From assembly GCA_024641665.1 (NCBI GenBank), contig JAHECP010000029.1, positions 1 to 47,027 on the forward strand: a DNA stretch of 47,027 nucleotides. The letters are read 5' to 3'. This stretch comes from Acidobacteriota bacterium (GTDB taxonomy: Bacteria; Acidobacteriota; Vicinamibacteria; Vicinamibacterales; JAHECP01). The stretch's first letter is position 1; every line of letters begins with the position of its first letter. The notes under the pieces were generated by a model that worked only from the letters and a program-made list of their open reading frames with translations, did not search any database and was not told the DNA's origin. Shown here piece by piece: positions 40,220 to 47,027 of this stretch. The position numbers and the translations under genes were made by a program.

Positions 40220-40304
40220 ATAACCACGGAATGACCACGGAAGTACCACGGAATGACCACGGAAATCGCCCCGGAAATCGCCACGGGAACGGCCACGGAA
40301 AACG
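40220..40304. repeat. Family C tandem repeat, longest copy
   Basis: Seven units of CCACGGAA (two changed by one base) with linkers TAA, TGA, GTA, TGA, ATCG, ATCG and ACGG. The period is 11 bases then 12. It lies 62 bases upstream of the ECF sigma gene. The linkers are the same set as in the copy at 11118-11176, in a related order. Confidence 0.85.
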
Positions 40305-40427
40305 ACCGAGACAGGAGCGCGAGCGATGAGTCAGGCGGGTGCAGCCGCTGTGGCGGCCACCCAAGACCTCGGCCGCTTCGGCGAGCCTCGCCGCAGCTCG
40401 ACGAGCGAAGGCAGGGGCGTCGATCCC

Positions 40428-40466
40428 AAAAAAAGAACGCCCGATGGCTCGCAGGCCACCGGGCGT
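40428..40466 (-). terminator. Rho-independent terminator of the RRM gene
   Basis: On the reverse strand CGCCCGGTGGCC and GGCCATCGGGCG-like arms form a GC stem (40438-40465), followed by TTCTTTTTTT (40428-40437). It lies 24 bases after the stop of the RNA-binding protein gene. Confidence 0.85.
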
Positions 40467-40489
40467 CCACAAGCACGAGGCCGTTCGCG

Positions 40490-40843
40490 CTACCAGCGCG
40501 GCTCGCGGCGGCCGCCGCCGCCCCGGCCGCCCTTGTTGCGGCCGAAGCCGCCCTTGCCACCGCCGCCGCCGAAGCCGCCGCCCGGGCCGCGCTCGGGACG
40601 CGGACGCGCTTCGTTGATCGTCAGCGTGCGGCCCCCCAGCTGGGTCTGGGCCAGCTCGGTGATCGCCTTCTGGGCGTCCTCGTCGCTGCCCATCTCGACG
40701 AAGCCGAAGCCGCGGGCCCGCCCCGTTGCCATGTCGCGCATGATGGTCACCGACTCGACCGCACCCACCTTGCCGAACAGATCCTGGAGCTCGGACTCGC
40801 CGACCTCGTAAGGGAGATTACCGACGAACAGCTTCCGACCCAT
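40490..40843 (-). CDS. RRM RNA-binding protein, glycine-rich tail
   Basis: A 117-residue single-RRM protein. RNP2 is KLFVGNLP (4-11) and RNP1 is RGFGFVEM (44-51). Residues 86-117 are a Gly/Arg-rich tail (RGPGGGFGGGGG and onward) that probably adds non-specific RNA binding. Bacterial proteins of this type (cyanobacterial Rbp-like) are often cold-induced RNA chaperones. The start at 40843 has AGAGGAG seven bases upstream. A long upstream leader and a strong terminator suggest a highly expressed single-gene transcript. Confidence 0.93.
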   Translation of the reverse strand: MGRKLFVGNLPYEVGESELQDLFGKVGAVESVTIMRDMATGRARGFGFVEMGSDEDAQKAITELAQTQLGGRTLTINEARPRPERGPGGGFGGGGGKGGFGRNKGGRGGGGRREPRW

Positions 40844-41186
40844 TGCACGACTCCTCTGAATGTCCGTCGGGCCGTCATGACCCGAAACGGCAGGCCCACG
40901 CCGAACGCGACGGCGTCCCCAAACACCGGATTCCAATGGATTCGGCTCGTCGGCGGGTGGACTGCGTTCAGAGGAGACCAGCGGTTCGACCGATCTCTTC
41001 ACGCGGGCACGGCTGAAAGCTGTAATCCATCGAAGCTTCCACTTTAGCACGTCCCGCAGCCCGGTTCCACGAGAACCGGTGGCTGGGCTGGCCGCTGTGC
41101 CCGTGCGGCGTCCACCGCGCGCGGGCACGGTATAATCGCGGGAACCATCACAGTGGCGGCTCGTTCTCCCCTGGAGCATCCGACTC
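40844..41186. other. Divergent leader/promoter region of RRM and ferritin genes
   Basis: No gene is seen. On the reverse strand about 200 bases lie between a likely promoter zone (around GTGCTAAAGTGG, 41038-41049) and the RRM start. This would be a long 5' leader with several short inverted repeats (such as ATTCCAATGGAT at about 40931-40942), suitable for cold- or self-regulation. CGGTTCCACGAGAACCG (41062-41078) is an inverted repeat near the other end. On the forward strand GTGCCCGTGCGGCG and CGCGCGCGGGCAC (41097-41128) form an inverted repeat immediately before the ferritin -10. Confidence 0.4.
41131..41136 (+). promoter_or_regulatory. -10 box of the ferritin gene
   Basis: A perfect TATAAT 50 bases before the ferritin ATG. 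The 30 bases upstream are a GC-rich inverted repeat that overlaps where the -35 would lie, so activator or repressor control at this site is likely. No Fur box is recognisable. Confidence 0.65.
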
Positions 41187-41699
41187 ATGACGAAGACGGT
41201 CCTCGACGCGATCAACGATCAGATCAATGCGGAGCTCAGCGCGTCCTACGCCTACCTGGCGATGTCGGCCTACTGCGAGCTGCAGAACTTCACCGGCAGC
41301 GCGTCGTGGCTGCGCATCCAGAGCCAGGAAGAGCAGACGCACGCGATGAAGCTCTTCGACTTCGTCCTCGCGCGCCACGGCAAGGTCGAGCTGAAGGCGA
41401 TGGCCAAGCCGGCGGGCGACTTCAAGTCGGTGCCGGCCGTCTTCCAGGCCGCGCTGGAGCAGGAGCAGGTGGTCGGGCGCCAGATCGACAAGCTGTACGA
41501 GCTGGCGTTCAAGGAGAAGGCCTTCGCCGCCCTCGTCGAGCTGCAGTGGTTCATCACCGAGCAGGTCGAGGAGGAGAAGACCGCCCGCGAGATCGCCGGG
41601 AAGTTCCAGATGGTGAAGGACGACCCGGCCTCGATGCTCGACCTCGATCGCGAGCTGGGCGCGCGCCAGCCCGGCGCGGACGCGGCGCCGGCGGAGTAG
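41187..41699 (+). CDS. ftnA: Ferritin
   Basis: A 170-residue non-haem ferritin, the iron-storage protein that oxidises Fe(II) and stores it as a mineral in a 24-subunit shell. Ferroxidase ligands can be placed by comparison with E. coli FtnA: E16, E49 and H52 (QEEQTHAM), E93 and E125/E129 (FITEQVEEEK). The last 20 residues are a flexible Ala/Pro-rich tail. A family A repeat follows the stop. Confidence 0.94.
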   Translation: MTKTVLDAINDQINAELSASYAYLAMSAYCELQNFTGSASWLRIQSQEEQTHAMKLFDFVLARHGKVELKAMAKPAGDFKSVPAVFQAALEQEQVVGRQIDKLYELAFKEKAFAALVELQWFITEQVEEEKTAREIAGKFQMVKDDPASMLDLDRELGARQPGADAAPAE

Positions 41700-41702
41700 A
41701 CC

Positions 41703-41818
41703 GCTCACGGCTCAGGGCTCGCGACCCACGGCTCAAGGGCTCGAGGGCTCTCGCGTCGGCGCGCGGATTTCGGTGCGGCGCGGCGCGCTGCTCCGTGAGC
41801 CGTGAGCCCTGAGCCGTG
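41703..41818. repeat. Family A intergenic repeat, full hairpin copy
   Basis: GCTCACGGCTCAGGGCTCG, CCCACGGCTCAAGGGCTCG on the left, and CTCCGTGAGCCGTGAGCCC, TGAGCCGTG on the right, around about 50 bases. It begins three bases after the ferritin stop and probably terminates that gene. TATGCT (41843-41848) just downstream may be the -10 of the following protease gene. Confidence 0.8.
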
Positions 41819-41932
41819 CGGGTTCAAGCCCTCCCGCTGTGCTATGCTCGGGCCGCGCCGCGCGCCACGGCCCGCCCGTGGGCCCCGCGCGACGCCCTTC
41901 ACATCCAGGTTTTCGATCGAGGAGGGTGTCCC

Positions 41933-44512
41933 TTGTCTCTCGCCGAACGTCTTTCGAGAGTCCGTTCGCTCCACCTGATCCTGCTGCCGGTGCTGCTCGT
42001 CGTCGCGGCGCCGGCGTTTCTCGCGACCGCCGAGGCGCAGCCCGCCGGCCGGGCGGCCGCCGCGCCCGGCAAGACCCCGAGCATCGAGGACAAGACCGCC
42101 GGCATGCAGAAGCTCGACGGCTACTTCCCGCTCTACTGGGACGGCCAGTCGGGCACGCTCTACATGGAGATCTCGAAGTTCGACACCGAGGTCCTGTACT
42201 TCGAGGGCCTCCAGGCCGGCGTGGGCTCCAACGACATCGGCCTCGACCGCGGCCAGGGCGGCGGCGCCGACATCGTGAAGTTCGAGCGGGTCGGGCCCAA
42301 GATCCTCATGGTCCAGCCCAATCTCCGCTACCGCGCGACGAGCAGCAACCCCGACGAGGTGCGCGCCGTCGAGGAGGCGTTCGCGACGTCCACGATCTGG
42401 GGCTTCACGGTGGCGGCCGAGACCGGCGACCGCGTGCTCGTCGACCTGACCGACTTCCTGCTGCGCGACTCGCACGGCATCATCCAGCGGCTGCGGCCGG
42501 CGACCTACCGCCTCGACAAGACGCGGAGCGCCGTCTACATGCCGAACACCAAGAACTTCCCGAAGAACACCGAGATGGAGGTCACGCTGACCTTCACGAC
42601 CGACGGCAGCGCGGCGCACGCGGGCGGCGGCTTCGGCCGCGGCTCGCTGCAGGCCGTGGTGCCCGACACCGGGGCGGTGACCGTCCGCACGCACCACTCG
42701 CTCATCGAGCTGCCCGACTCCAACTACACGCCGCGCGTCTTCGACCCGCGCGCCGGCTACAGCGCGCTGACCTACGAGGACTACGCCGCGCCGCTCGGCG
42801 AGCCCATGACCAAGCGCTTCATCCGGCGGCACCGCCTGCAGAAGAAGGACCCGACGGCGAAGATCAGCGACCCGGTGAAGCCCATCATCTATTACGTCGA
42901 TCGCGGCACGCCCGAGCCCATCCGCTCGGCCCTGATCGAGGGCGCGAGCTGGTGGAACCAGGCGTTCGAGGCAGCCGGCTACCGCAACGCCTTCCAGGTG
43001 AAGGTCATGCCCGAGGGCGCCGACCCGATGGACGTGCGCTACAACGTCATCCAGTGGGTGCACCGCTCGACGCGCGGCTGGAGCTACGGCGGCTCGGTGT
43101 CGGATCCGCGCACCGGCGAGATCATCCAGGGCCGGGTGACGCTCGGCTCGCTGCGCGCGCGCCAGGACTACCTGATCGCCACGGGCCTGCTGTCGCCCTA
43201 CAAGACCGGCACCGAGACGCCCACGGAGCTGCAGGAGTTCGCGCTCGCGCGCATCCGGCAGCTCGCCGCCCACGAGACGGGCCACACGCTCGGCTTCGGC
43301 CACAACTACTACGACAGCAGCAAGGGCTACATCTCGGTGATGGACTACCCGCACCCGCGCGAAACGCTGCGGCCCGACGGCACCATCGACCTCTCGCAGG
43401 CCTATGCGGTGGGGATCGGGGACTGGGACAAGGTGGCCATCACCTGGGGCTACCAGGACTTCCCGCCCGGCACCAACGAGAAGGCGGCCCTCGACAAGAT
43501 CATCGACGACGCCTGGGCGCAGGACCTGCGGTACCTGTCGAACCAGGACACCGACGCCAACCCGAAGGTCGATCAGTGGTCGAACGGCGTCGACCAGGGC
43601 GTCGAGCTGCAGCGCATGATGGACGTGCGCCGCGCCGCACTGAACCACTTCGGCGAGACCGCCATCAAGCTCGGTGACCCGATGGCGACGATCGAGGACG
43701 TGCTGGTGCCTGTCTATCTGTACCACCGCTACTCGGTCGAGGCCGCGGCGTCGGCCCTCGGCGGCCAGGAGTACTTCTACGCCATGCGCGGCGACGGCCA
43801 TGCGCCGTTCACCTACGTGCCGGCCGCCGAGCAGCGCACCGCGATCGACGCGCTCATGCGCACGCTCGACCCGAAAGAGCTGGTGATTCCCGCGTCGATC
43901 CTGAAGCTGATCCCGCCGCGTCCGGGCGGCTACGGCCGCTACCGGGAGCTGTTCCCGCGGCTCACCGGCCTGACGTTCGACCCGATCACGCCCGCCGCCA
44001 CGGCGGCGGACCTCACCGTCGGGTTCATCCTGAGGTCCCAGCGCGCCGCGCGCCTGGTGACCCAGCACGCCGTCGACCCGTCGCTGCCGGGGCTCGACGA
44101 GGTGATCGACCGGCTGATCAGGGCCGGCTTCGCGCCGACCGTCGCCAACAGCTACGAGGCCGAGGTCGGCCGGACGGTCGGCCGCGTCGTGGCGGACCAC
44201 CTCATGCAGCTCGCCGGCACGGCCGAGATGCCGCAGGTGCGCGCCATCGCGTCGTGGAAGCTCGAGCAGCTCAAGGCGCAGCTCGACACCATGGAGGCCG
44301 GCGGACCCAACGCCAGCAGCGTCGCCGGCGCGAGCGCGCGGCTGCTCTCGGCCGACATCAAGCGCTTCCTCGAGCGGCCGGCCGAGGCGGTCAAGCCGCA
44401 GGCCACGCCGGAGGCGCCGCCTGGGGCGCCCATCGGCGACGCCGGCATGTGGTGGATCCCCGGATCGGAGCCGGAGTGCTCGGTGTGGTGGATCGACGAG
44501 GGGAAGAAGTGA
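41933..44512 (+). CDS. Zinc-dependent metalloprotease, DUF5117/DUF5118 type
   Basis: An 859-residue secreted metalloprotease from a TTG start. AGGAGG lies about eight bases upstream, and the next residues (RLSRVRSLHLILLPVLLVVA) make a signal peptide cut near AEAQ. A DUF5118-like start (KTAGMQKLDGYFPLYWDG) and a DUF5117 domain follow; these families have that order in Bacteroidetes and Acidobacteria. The metzincin zinc site is H447-E448-x2-H451-x5-H457 in HETGHTLGFGH, with a possible Met-turn VMDYPHP. A C-terminal helical domain covers about 600-800. The start at 41816 would include part of the family A repeat and was rejected. It probably degrades extracellular or periplasmic proteins. Confidence 0.92.
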   Translation: MSLAERLSRVRSLHLILLPVLLVVAAPAFLATAEAQPAGRAAAAPGKTPSIEDKTAGMQKLDGYFPLYWDGQSGTLYMEISKFDTEVLYFEGLQAGVGSNDIGLDRGQGGGADIVKFERVGPKILMVQPNLRYRATSSNPDEVRAVEEAFATSTIWGFTVAAETGDRVLVDLTDFLLRDSHGIIQRLRPATYRLDKTRSAVYMPNTKNFPKNTEMEVTLTFTTDGSAAHAGGGFGRGSLQAVVPDTGAVTVRTHHSLIELPDSNYTPRVFDPRAGYSALTYEDYAAPLGEPMTKRFIRRHRLQKKDPTAKISDPVKPIIYYVDRGTPEPIRSALIEGASWWNQAFEAAGYRNAFQVKVMPEGADPMDVRYNVIQWVHRSTRGWSYGGSVSDPRTGEIIQGRVTLGSLRARQDYLIATGLLSPYKTGTETPTELQEFALARIRQLAAHETGHTLGFGHNYYDSSKGYISVMDYPHPRETLRPDGTIDLSQAYAVGIGDWDKVAITWGYQDFPPGTNEKAALDKIIDDAWAQDLRYLSNQDTDANPKVDQWSNGVDQGVELQRMMDVRRAALNHFGETAIKLGDPMATIEDVLVPVYLYHRYSVEAAASALGGQEYFYAMRGDGHAPFTYVPAAEQRTAIDALMRTLDPKELVIPASILKLIPPRPGGYGRYRELFPRLTGLTFDPITPAATAADLTVGFILRSQRAARLVTQHAVDPSLPGLDEVIDRLIRAGFAPTVANSYEAEVGRTVGRVVADHLMQLAGTAEMPQVRAIASWKLEQLKAQLDTMEAGGPNASSVAGASARLLSADIKRFLERPAEAVKPQATPEAPPGAPIGDAGMWWIPGSEPECSVWWIDEGKK

Positions 44513-44513
44513 A

Positions 44514-44573
44514 AAATGTCGAATGTCGAATGTCGAATGTCGAATGCCGAATGCTGAATTGAGGAGCATTCGG
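44514..44573. repeat. Family E intergenic repeat, one-armed copy
   Basis: Four near-perfect AATGTCG units followed by AATGCCG and AATGCTGAATTG, then GAGCATTCGG in reverse sense. It starts right after the protease stop, before the FkbM methyltransferase gene. Confidence 0.8.
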
Positions 44574-44641
44574 TCACGCTGATAGATCGGACCCGGCGGC
44601 GTGGAGCGAGGGCTCCCGCCGCCGGGCCTTCGGCTCCGTCC

Positions 44642-45550
44642 ATGGCGACTGGCAGACGCGGTTCCTCCCCGGCCGCCGGCCCCGCGCTCACGGCCCTCGC
44701 CGCGTTGGCCGGCCTCTGGCGTTTCAACACGCTCCGCCTTGCCAACTGGTATTTCCACGACGCGGACCCGTCCGCGATCGTCGAGGCGCCCCTGTTCGGA
44801 TACCGCCTGCCACTCCGCGTGCACCGCTCGGGCACCCACCGTCTGCTGTGCCTTCAACGCGAGCGCGCGATCCTCGAGCGCAGGCTCGTGGCGGGCCTGC
44901 TCGCCTCCGGGGCGACCGTCGTGGACGTGGGCGCCAACGTCGGCTACTACCTCCTGCTCATCGCGCGCGAGATCGGACCCTCCGGCACCGTCATCTGCAT
45001 CGAGCCCGAGCCCGAGAACCTGGAGGAGCTCCGGCGCTGCATCGAGGTGAACGGCCTGCGGAACGTGGAGGTCATGGCCGCCGCCGCCGGCGAGCGGCGC
45101 GGAGAGGTACGGCTGGCGAGGGGCGTGAACGGGCGCGTCACCGCCGATCCGACCGGCGCGGTCACCGTGCCCGCCTGCTGCCTCGACGAGCTGATCGATC
45201 GGCGACCCGACGTGGTGAAGATCGACGTCGAAGGCTTCGAGGGGCAGGTGCTGCGTGGCGCCCAGCAGCTGATCCGCGCGTGCACGCCGCGCCTGTTCGT
45301 CGAGGTGCACCCCGCGCTGCTGACCTACGGGTACTCGGTGGCCGACGTCCTGGCGCTCTTGCGCCCGCACTATCCGCGCATCAGCTTCCACGAGGCGCCG
45401 ACGGACCACGGGCCGCTGGACGCGCTCGTGGCCCGCTACCTGCCCGGACGCGCGCTGCGTGCCGCGCCCTCCCTCGAGGCGCTGATGGCCGGACGCGCCG
45501 CCGCGTCCCGCGACAGGCCGTTCTGGGTGGTGTGCGGCAGGACGGACTGA
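44642..45550 (+). CDS. FkbM family SAM-dependent methyltransferase
   Basis: A 302-residue FkbM-type methyltransferase, a family that O-methylates sugars or polyketides and is common in cell-surface polysaccharide loci. SAM motif I is VDVGANVGYY (about 92-101), followed by ICIEPEPENLEELR and the FkbM signature VKIDVEGFEGQVLRGA (about 190-205), then FVEVHP. A hydrophobic N-terminal stretch may be a weak membrane association. No glycosyltransferase genes are adjacent, so the substrate is unknown. Confidence 0.9.
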   Translation: MATGRRGSSPAAGPALTALAALAGLWRFNTLRLANWYFHDADPSAIVEAPLFGYRLPLRVHRSGTHRLLCLQRERAILERRLVAGLLASGATVVDVGANVGYYLLLIAREIGPSGTVICIEPEPENLEELRRCIEVNGLRNVEVMAAAAGERRGEVRLARGVNGRVTADPTGAVTVPACCLDELIDRRPDVVKIDVEGFEGQVLRGAQQLIRACTPRLFVEVHPALLTYGYSVADVLALLRPHYPRISFHEAPTDHGPLDALVARYLPGRALRAAPSLEALMAGRAAASRDRPFWVVCGRTD

Positions 45551-45649
45551 GCCCAGGTCGATCCTGCCTTCGCGATCTGCCCGACGGCACACGCCGACGA
45601 CGCAGCCGACGACGTTGGTCCGAATGGTCGCGGGTGTGTCCGGCCGGCG

Positions 45650-47027
45650 TCAACCGGCCCGGTGCCCGAGGTTCTCGGCGGCGCGTGGGGCGGGACGCCG
45701 CACGAGGGCCTGCTCGATCTGGCGCGCGGTGGCGCCGCCATACTCGCCGAGCGGGCGCACCCGGCCGGCTTCGCGCGCGGCCAGCGGCGTGCCGTCGCGG
45801 TAGACGAGGCGGTTGGCGGTCACGGCCGGGATCACGTCCCCGGCGGTGACGTAGCCGGCGAGGTTGAGGGGATCGACGGCGCTCACCGCGACGAGCGCGC
45901 CCGAGGGTTCCGCGCGCCGCGCGGCCCGCAGCGTGCCCACCGCCTCGGGCAGGGCGAACTGCTCGCCGGACATGCCGGCCACGAAGCGTCCGCCGCGGAT
46001 CTCGCCGCGCGCCTCGAGTCTCCGGTAGACGCGCGTCAGCTCGCGCCACGGCGCCAAGCTCTCTTCCCGCATCAGCGCGCGCCGAAAGACGACGCCGTAC
46101 CGGCGGAGGAGCGCCCAGGCCTGCGCCTCGACGGCGTCCTCGCCGGGCGCGGCGCCGGCCGTGGTCGGGACGGGTCGCAACAGGCTCCACCGCCCCGCGG
46201 TCTCGACGCCGTCGGGCGCGGTGCGCCGGCGCCGGCCGGCGCCGGCGGCGCCGAGCGGCCTGCGCTTGTCGGACGGCGTGAGGAGCGCGCGCAGACCGGC
46301 AAAGCCGTCGGCCGTGACGACGCCCGCCGCCACCAGCTCGCCGAGCGCGCGCTCGACGCGCGTCGGCAGCAGGTTCGCGGCGCCCGTCAGGTCGAAGAAG
46401 AACGACGCGCCGCGCCGCGCGAGCACGGCGAGCACGTCGCGCGCGTCGGCCGACAGACCACCCGAAGCGAGACCGTGGGGTCCGCCTTCCGCCGGCCCGG
46501 TATCACCTTGCGCGATCGCGAGCCACGCCCGAGCGCGCTCGCGCAGGAACACGGCGATGGGCGTCGTGCGGATGGGACCCGCCGCGGGGCCGCCCGCGCG
46601 CGCCGGCGCCGACAGCCGGCCCCAGGCGACCTCGCCGGTGAGGCACAGGGTGTCGAGCATGGAGGGGTCGTAGTCCTCGACGCGCGCCGGCAGCACCTCG
46701 CTCTCCCACGCGGCGGCGGCGATCTCGTCGCCGTCGAGGGCGGTGAGGACCGCGCGCAGGCCGTCGAGGCCCGCGACGCGACGGCCGGGCGCCGCGTGCT
46801 GCCAGTCGAAGAGGAACCGCATGAAATCGGCCGGGCTCACCGGCTCGATCTCGGCGCGCAGGCGGCTGAGGGTGTAGCGGTGGATGCGCGCGAGCAGGCG
46901 CCGGTCGCACCACTCGCGCTCGCGCGCGCCGGGCGTGAAGGCGCCGCGCAGCACGACGCCCTCGCCTTCGAGCGCCAGCAGCGCCTCGTCCGCGGTCGCG
47001 TCGTTCAGGCCCAGCGGCGCGGCCAGC
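45650..47027 (-). CDS. lhr: Lhr-type ATP-dependent helicase, C-terminal part (cut by window edge)
   Basis: The last 458 codons of a large DNA helicase; the rest lies beyond the right edge. It matches the Lhr C-terminal extension: LLALEGEGVVLRGAF and ARIHRYTLSRLRAEIEPVS (Lhr-associated domain), FMRFLFDWQH, then winged-helix and beta-barrel parts with WALLRRYGVVFRRALMREE, PWRELTRVYRRLEARGEIRG, GRFVAGMSGEQFALPEAV and PLNLAGYVT. Lhr is a superfamily 2 3'-5' helicase in DNA repair; in E. coli its C-terminal part has uracil-DNA glycosylase activity. The motor domains are not visible, so their integrity cannot be judged. Confidence 0.9.
   Translation of the reverse strand, partial: LAAPLGLNDATADEALLALEGEGVVLRGAFTPGAREREWCDRRLLARIHRYTLSRLRAEIEPVSPADFMRFLFDWQHAAPGRRVAGLDGLRAVLTALDGDEIAAAAWESEVLPARVEDYDPSMLDTLCLTGEVAWGRLSAPARAGGPAAGPIRTTPIAVFLRERARAWLAIAQGDTGPAEGGPHGLASGGLSADARDVLAVLARRGASFFFDLTGAANLLPTRVERALGELVAAGVVTADGFAGLRALLTPSDKRRPLGAAGAGRRRRTAPDGVETAGRWSLLRPVPTTAGAAPGEDAVEAQAWALLRRYGVVFRRALMREESLAPWRELTRVYRRLEARGEIRGGRFVAGMSGEQFALPEAVGTLRAARRAEPSGALVAVSAVDPLNLAGYVTAGDVIPAVTANRLVYRDGTPLAAREAGRVRPLGEYGGATARQIEQALVRRPAPRAAENLGHRAG

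Noticed and set aside
40220-40304. CRISPR or coding repeat suspected from the CCACGGAA array
   Set aside because: Linkers are only 3-4 bases and several are in-frame stop codons; no protein or spacer pattern.
41816-41932. Upstream ATG/GTG start for the DUF5117 protease
   Set aside because: It would translate the end of the family A repeat and bury the signal peptide; the TTG at 41933 has a strong Shine-Dalgarno at the right spacing.
41705-45592. A 1295-codon reverse-strand open frame over the DUF5117 protease and FkbM genes
   Set aside because: It is made mostly of Arg, Ala, Gly, His and Val with no domain pattern, and it mirrors two well-supported forward genes; long antisense frames are expected at this GC content.
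1-47027. A defence island, prophage, integron or transposon as the possible new system
   Set aside because: No nuclease, reverse transcriptase, integrase, transposase, toxin-antitoxin pair or phage structural gene was found; the genes are ordinary metabolic and envelope functions.

Overview
The window is high-GC bacterial DNA with compact gene spacing and many secreted peptidases. It carries an FtsX/MacB-type permease with two permease modules and no ATPase (the Acidobacteria 'ADOP' arrangement), a DUF5117-type metzincin protease, bactofilins and small ECF-sigma cassettes. Together these suggest Acidobacteriota, most likely the Vicinamibacteria/Vicinamibacterales. That assignment is inference from gene content; no rRNA or marker gene is present. 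About 40 genes are supported, on both strands, in short operons. No tRNA, rRNA, CRISPR array, transposase or phage gene was seen.

Layout. 1-5 kb: a serine beta-lactamase-fold hydrolase coupled to a secreted protein cut by the left edge, a Moco-sulfurase-like class V PLP enzyme and an acetolactate-synthase-type ThDP enzyme. 5-10.3 kb: two bactofilins with a small reverse-strand gene between them, a CoA-ligase/GNAT fusion of the Pat type and a LysE exporter with no normal start codon. 10.3-18.5 kb: a methyltransferase, a D-aminoacylase-like lipoprotein, two visibly broken genes (a membrane protein and an SGNH hydrolase), a TPR/HExxH peptidase and the ADOP permease. 18.5-21.7 kb: SufE plus a two-domain sulfurtransferase, a HAD 5'-nucleotidase and a small winged-helix-like protein. 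21.8-26.5 kb: a reverse-strand operon for ornithine transcarbamylase, carbamate kinase, ornithine aminotransferase and a cyclic-2,3-diphosphoglycerate-synthase-like GTPase, headed by a HutC/GntR-like operator. This looks like citrulline/ornithine catabolism giving ATP and glutamate semialdehyde. 26.7-31.5 kb: an unusual radical SAM protein, a secreted protein of unknown function, an MFS transporter and a rhodanese-methyltransferase fusion. 31.6-37.8 kb: an S9 peptidase translationally coupled to a PLP decarboxylase, a DUF1028 protein and an M1 aminopeptidase. 37.9-40.2 kb: an ECF sigma factor, a membrane protein in the anti-sigma position and a large membrane protein. 40.5-47 kb: an RRM protein, ferritin, the DUF5117 protease, an FkbM methyltransferase and the C-terminal part of an Lhr-type helicase.

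The most unusual signal lies between the genes. At least seven sequence-distinct families of short repeats fill intergenic spaces. Most are built the same way: a 7-11 base word repeated with small changes, often followed by its reverse-complement array to give a long imperfect hairpin. Five of the families are A (GGCTCA words), B (CACGAAG), C (CCACGGAA), D (GTGCAC plus a GC hairpin) and E (GAATGTC). Family F is a composite GC element ending in TAGAATGA directly before two gene starts. Family G is a perfect 28-bp inverted repeat fitted exactly between two converging stop codons. None of these lies next to a recognisable transposase here.
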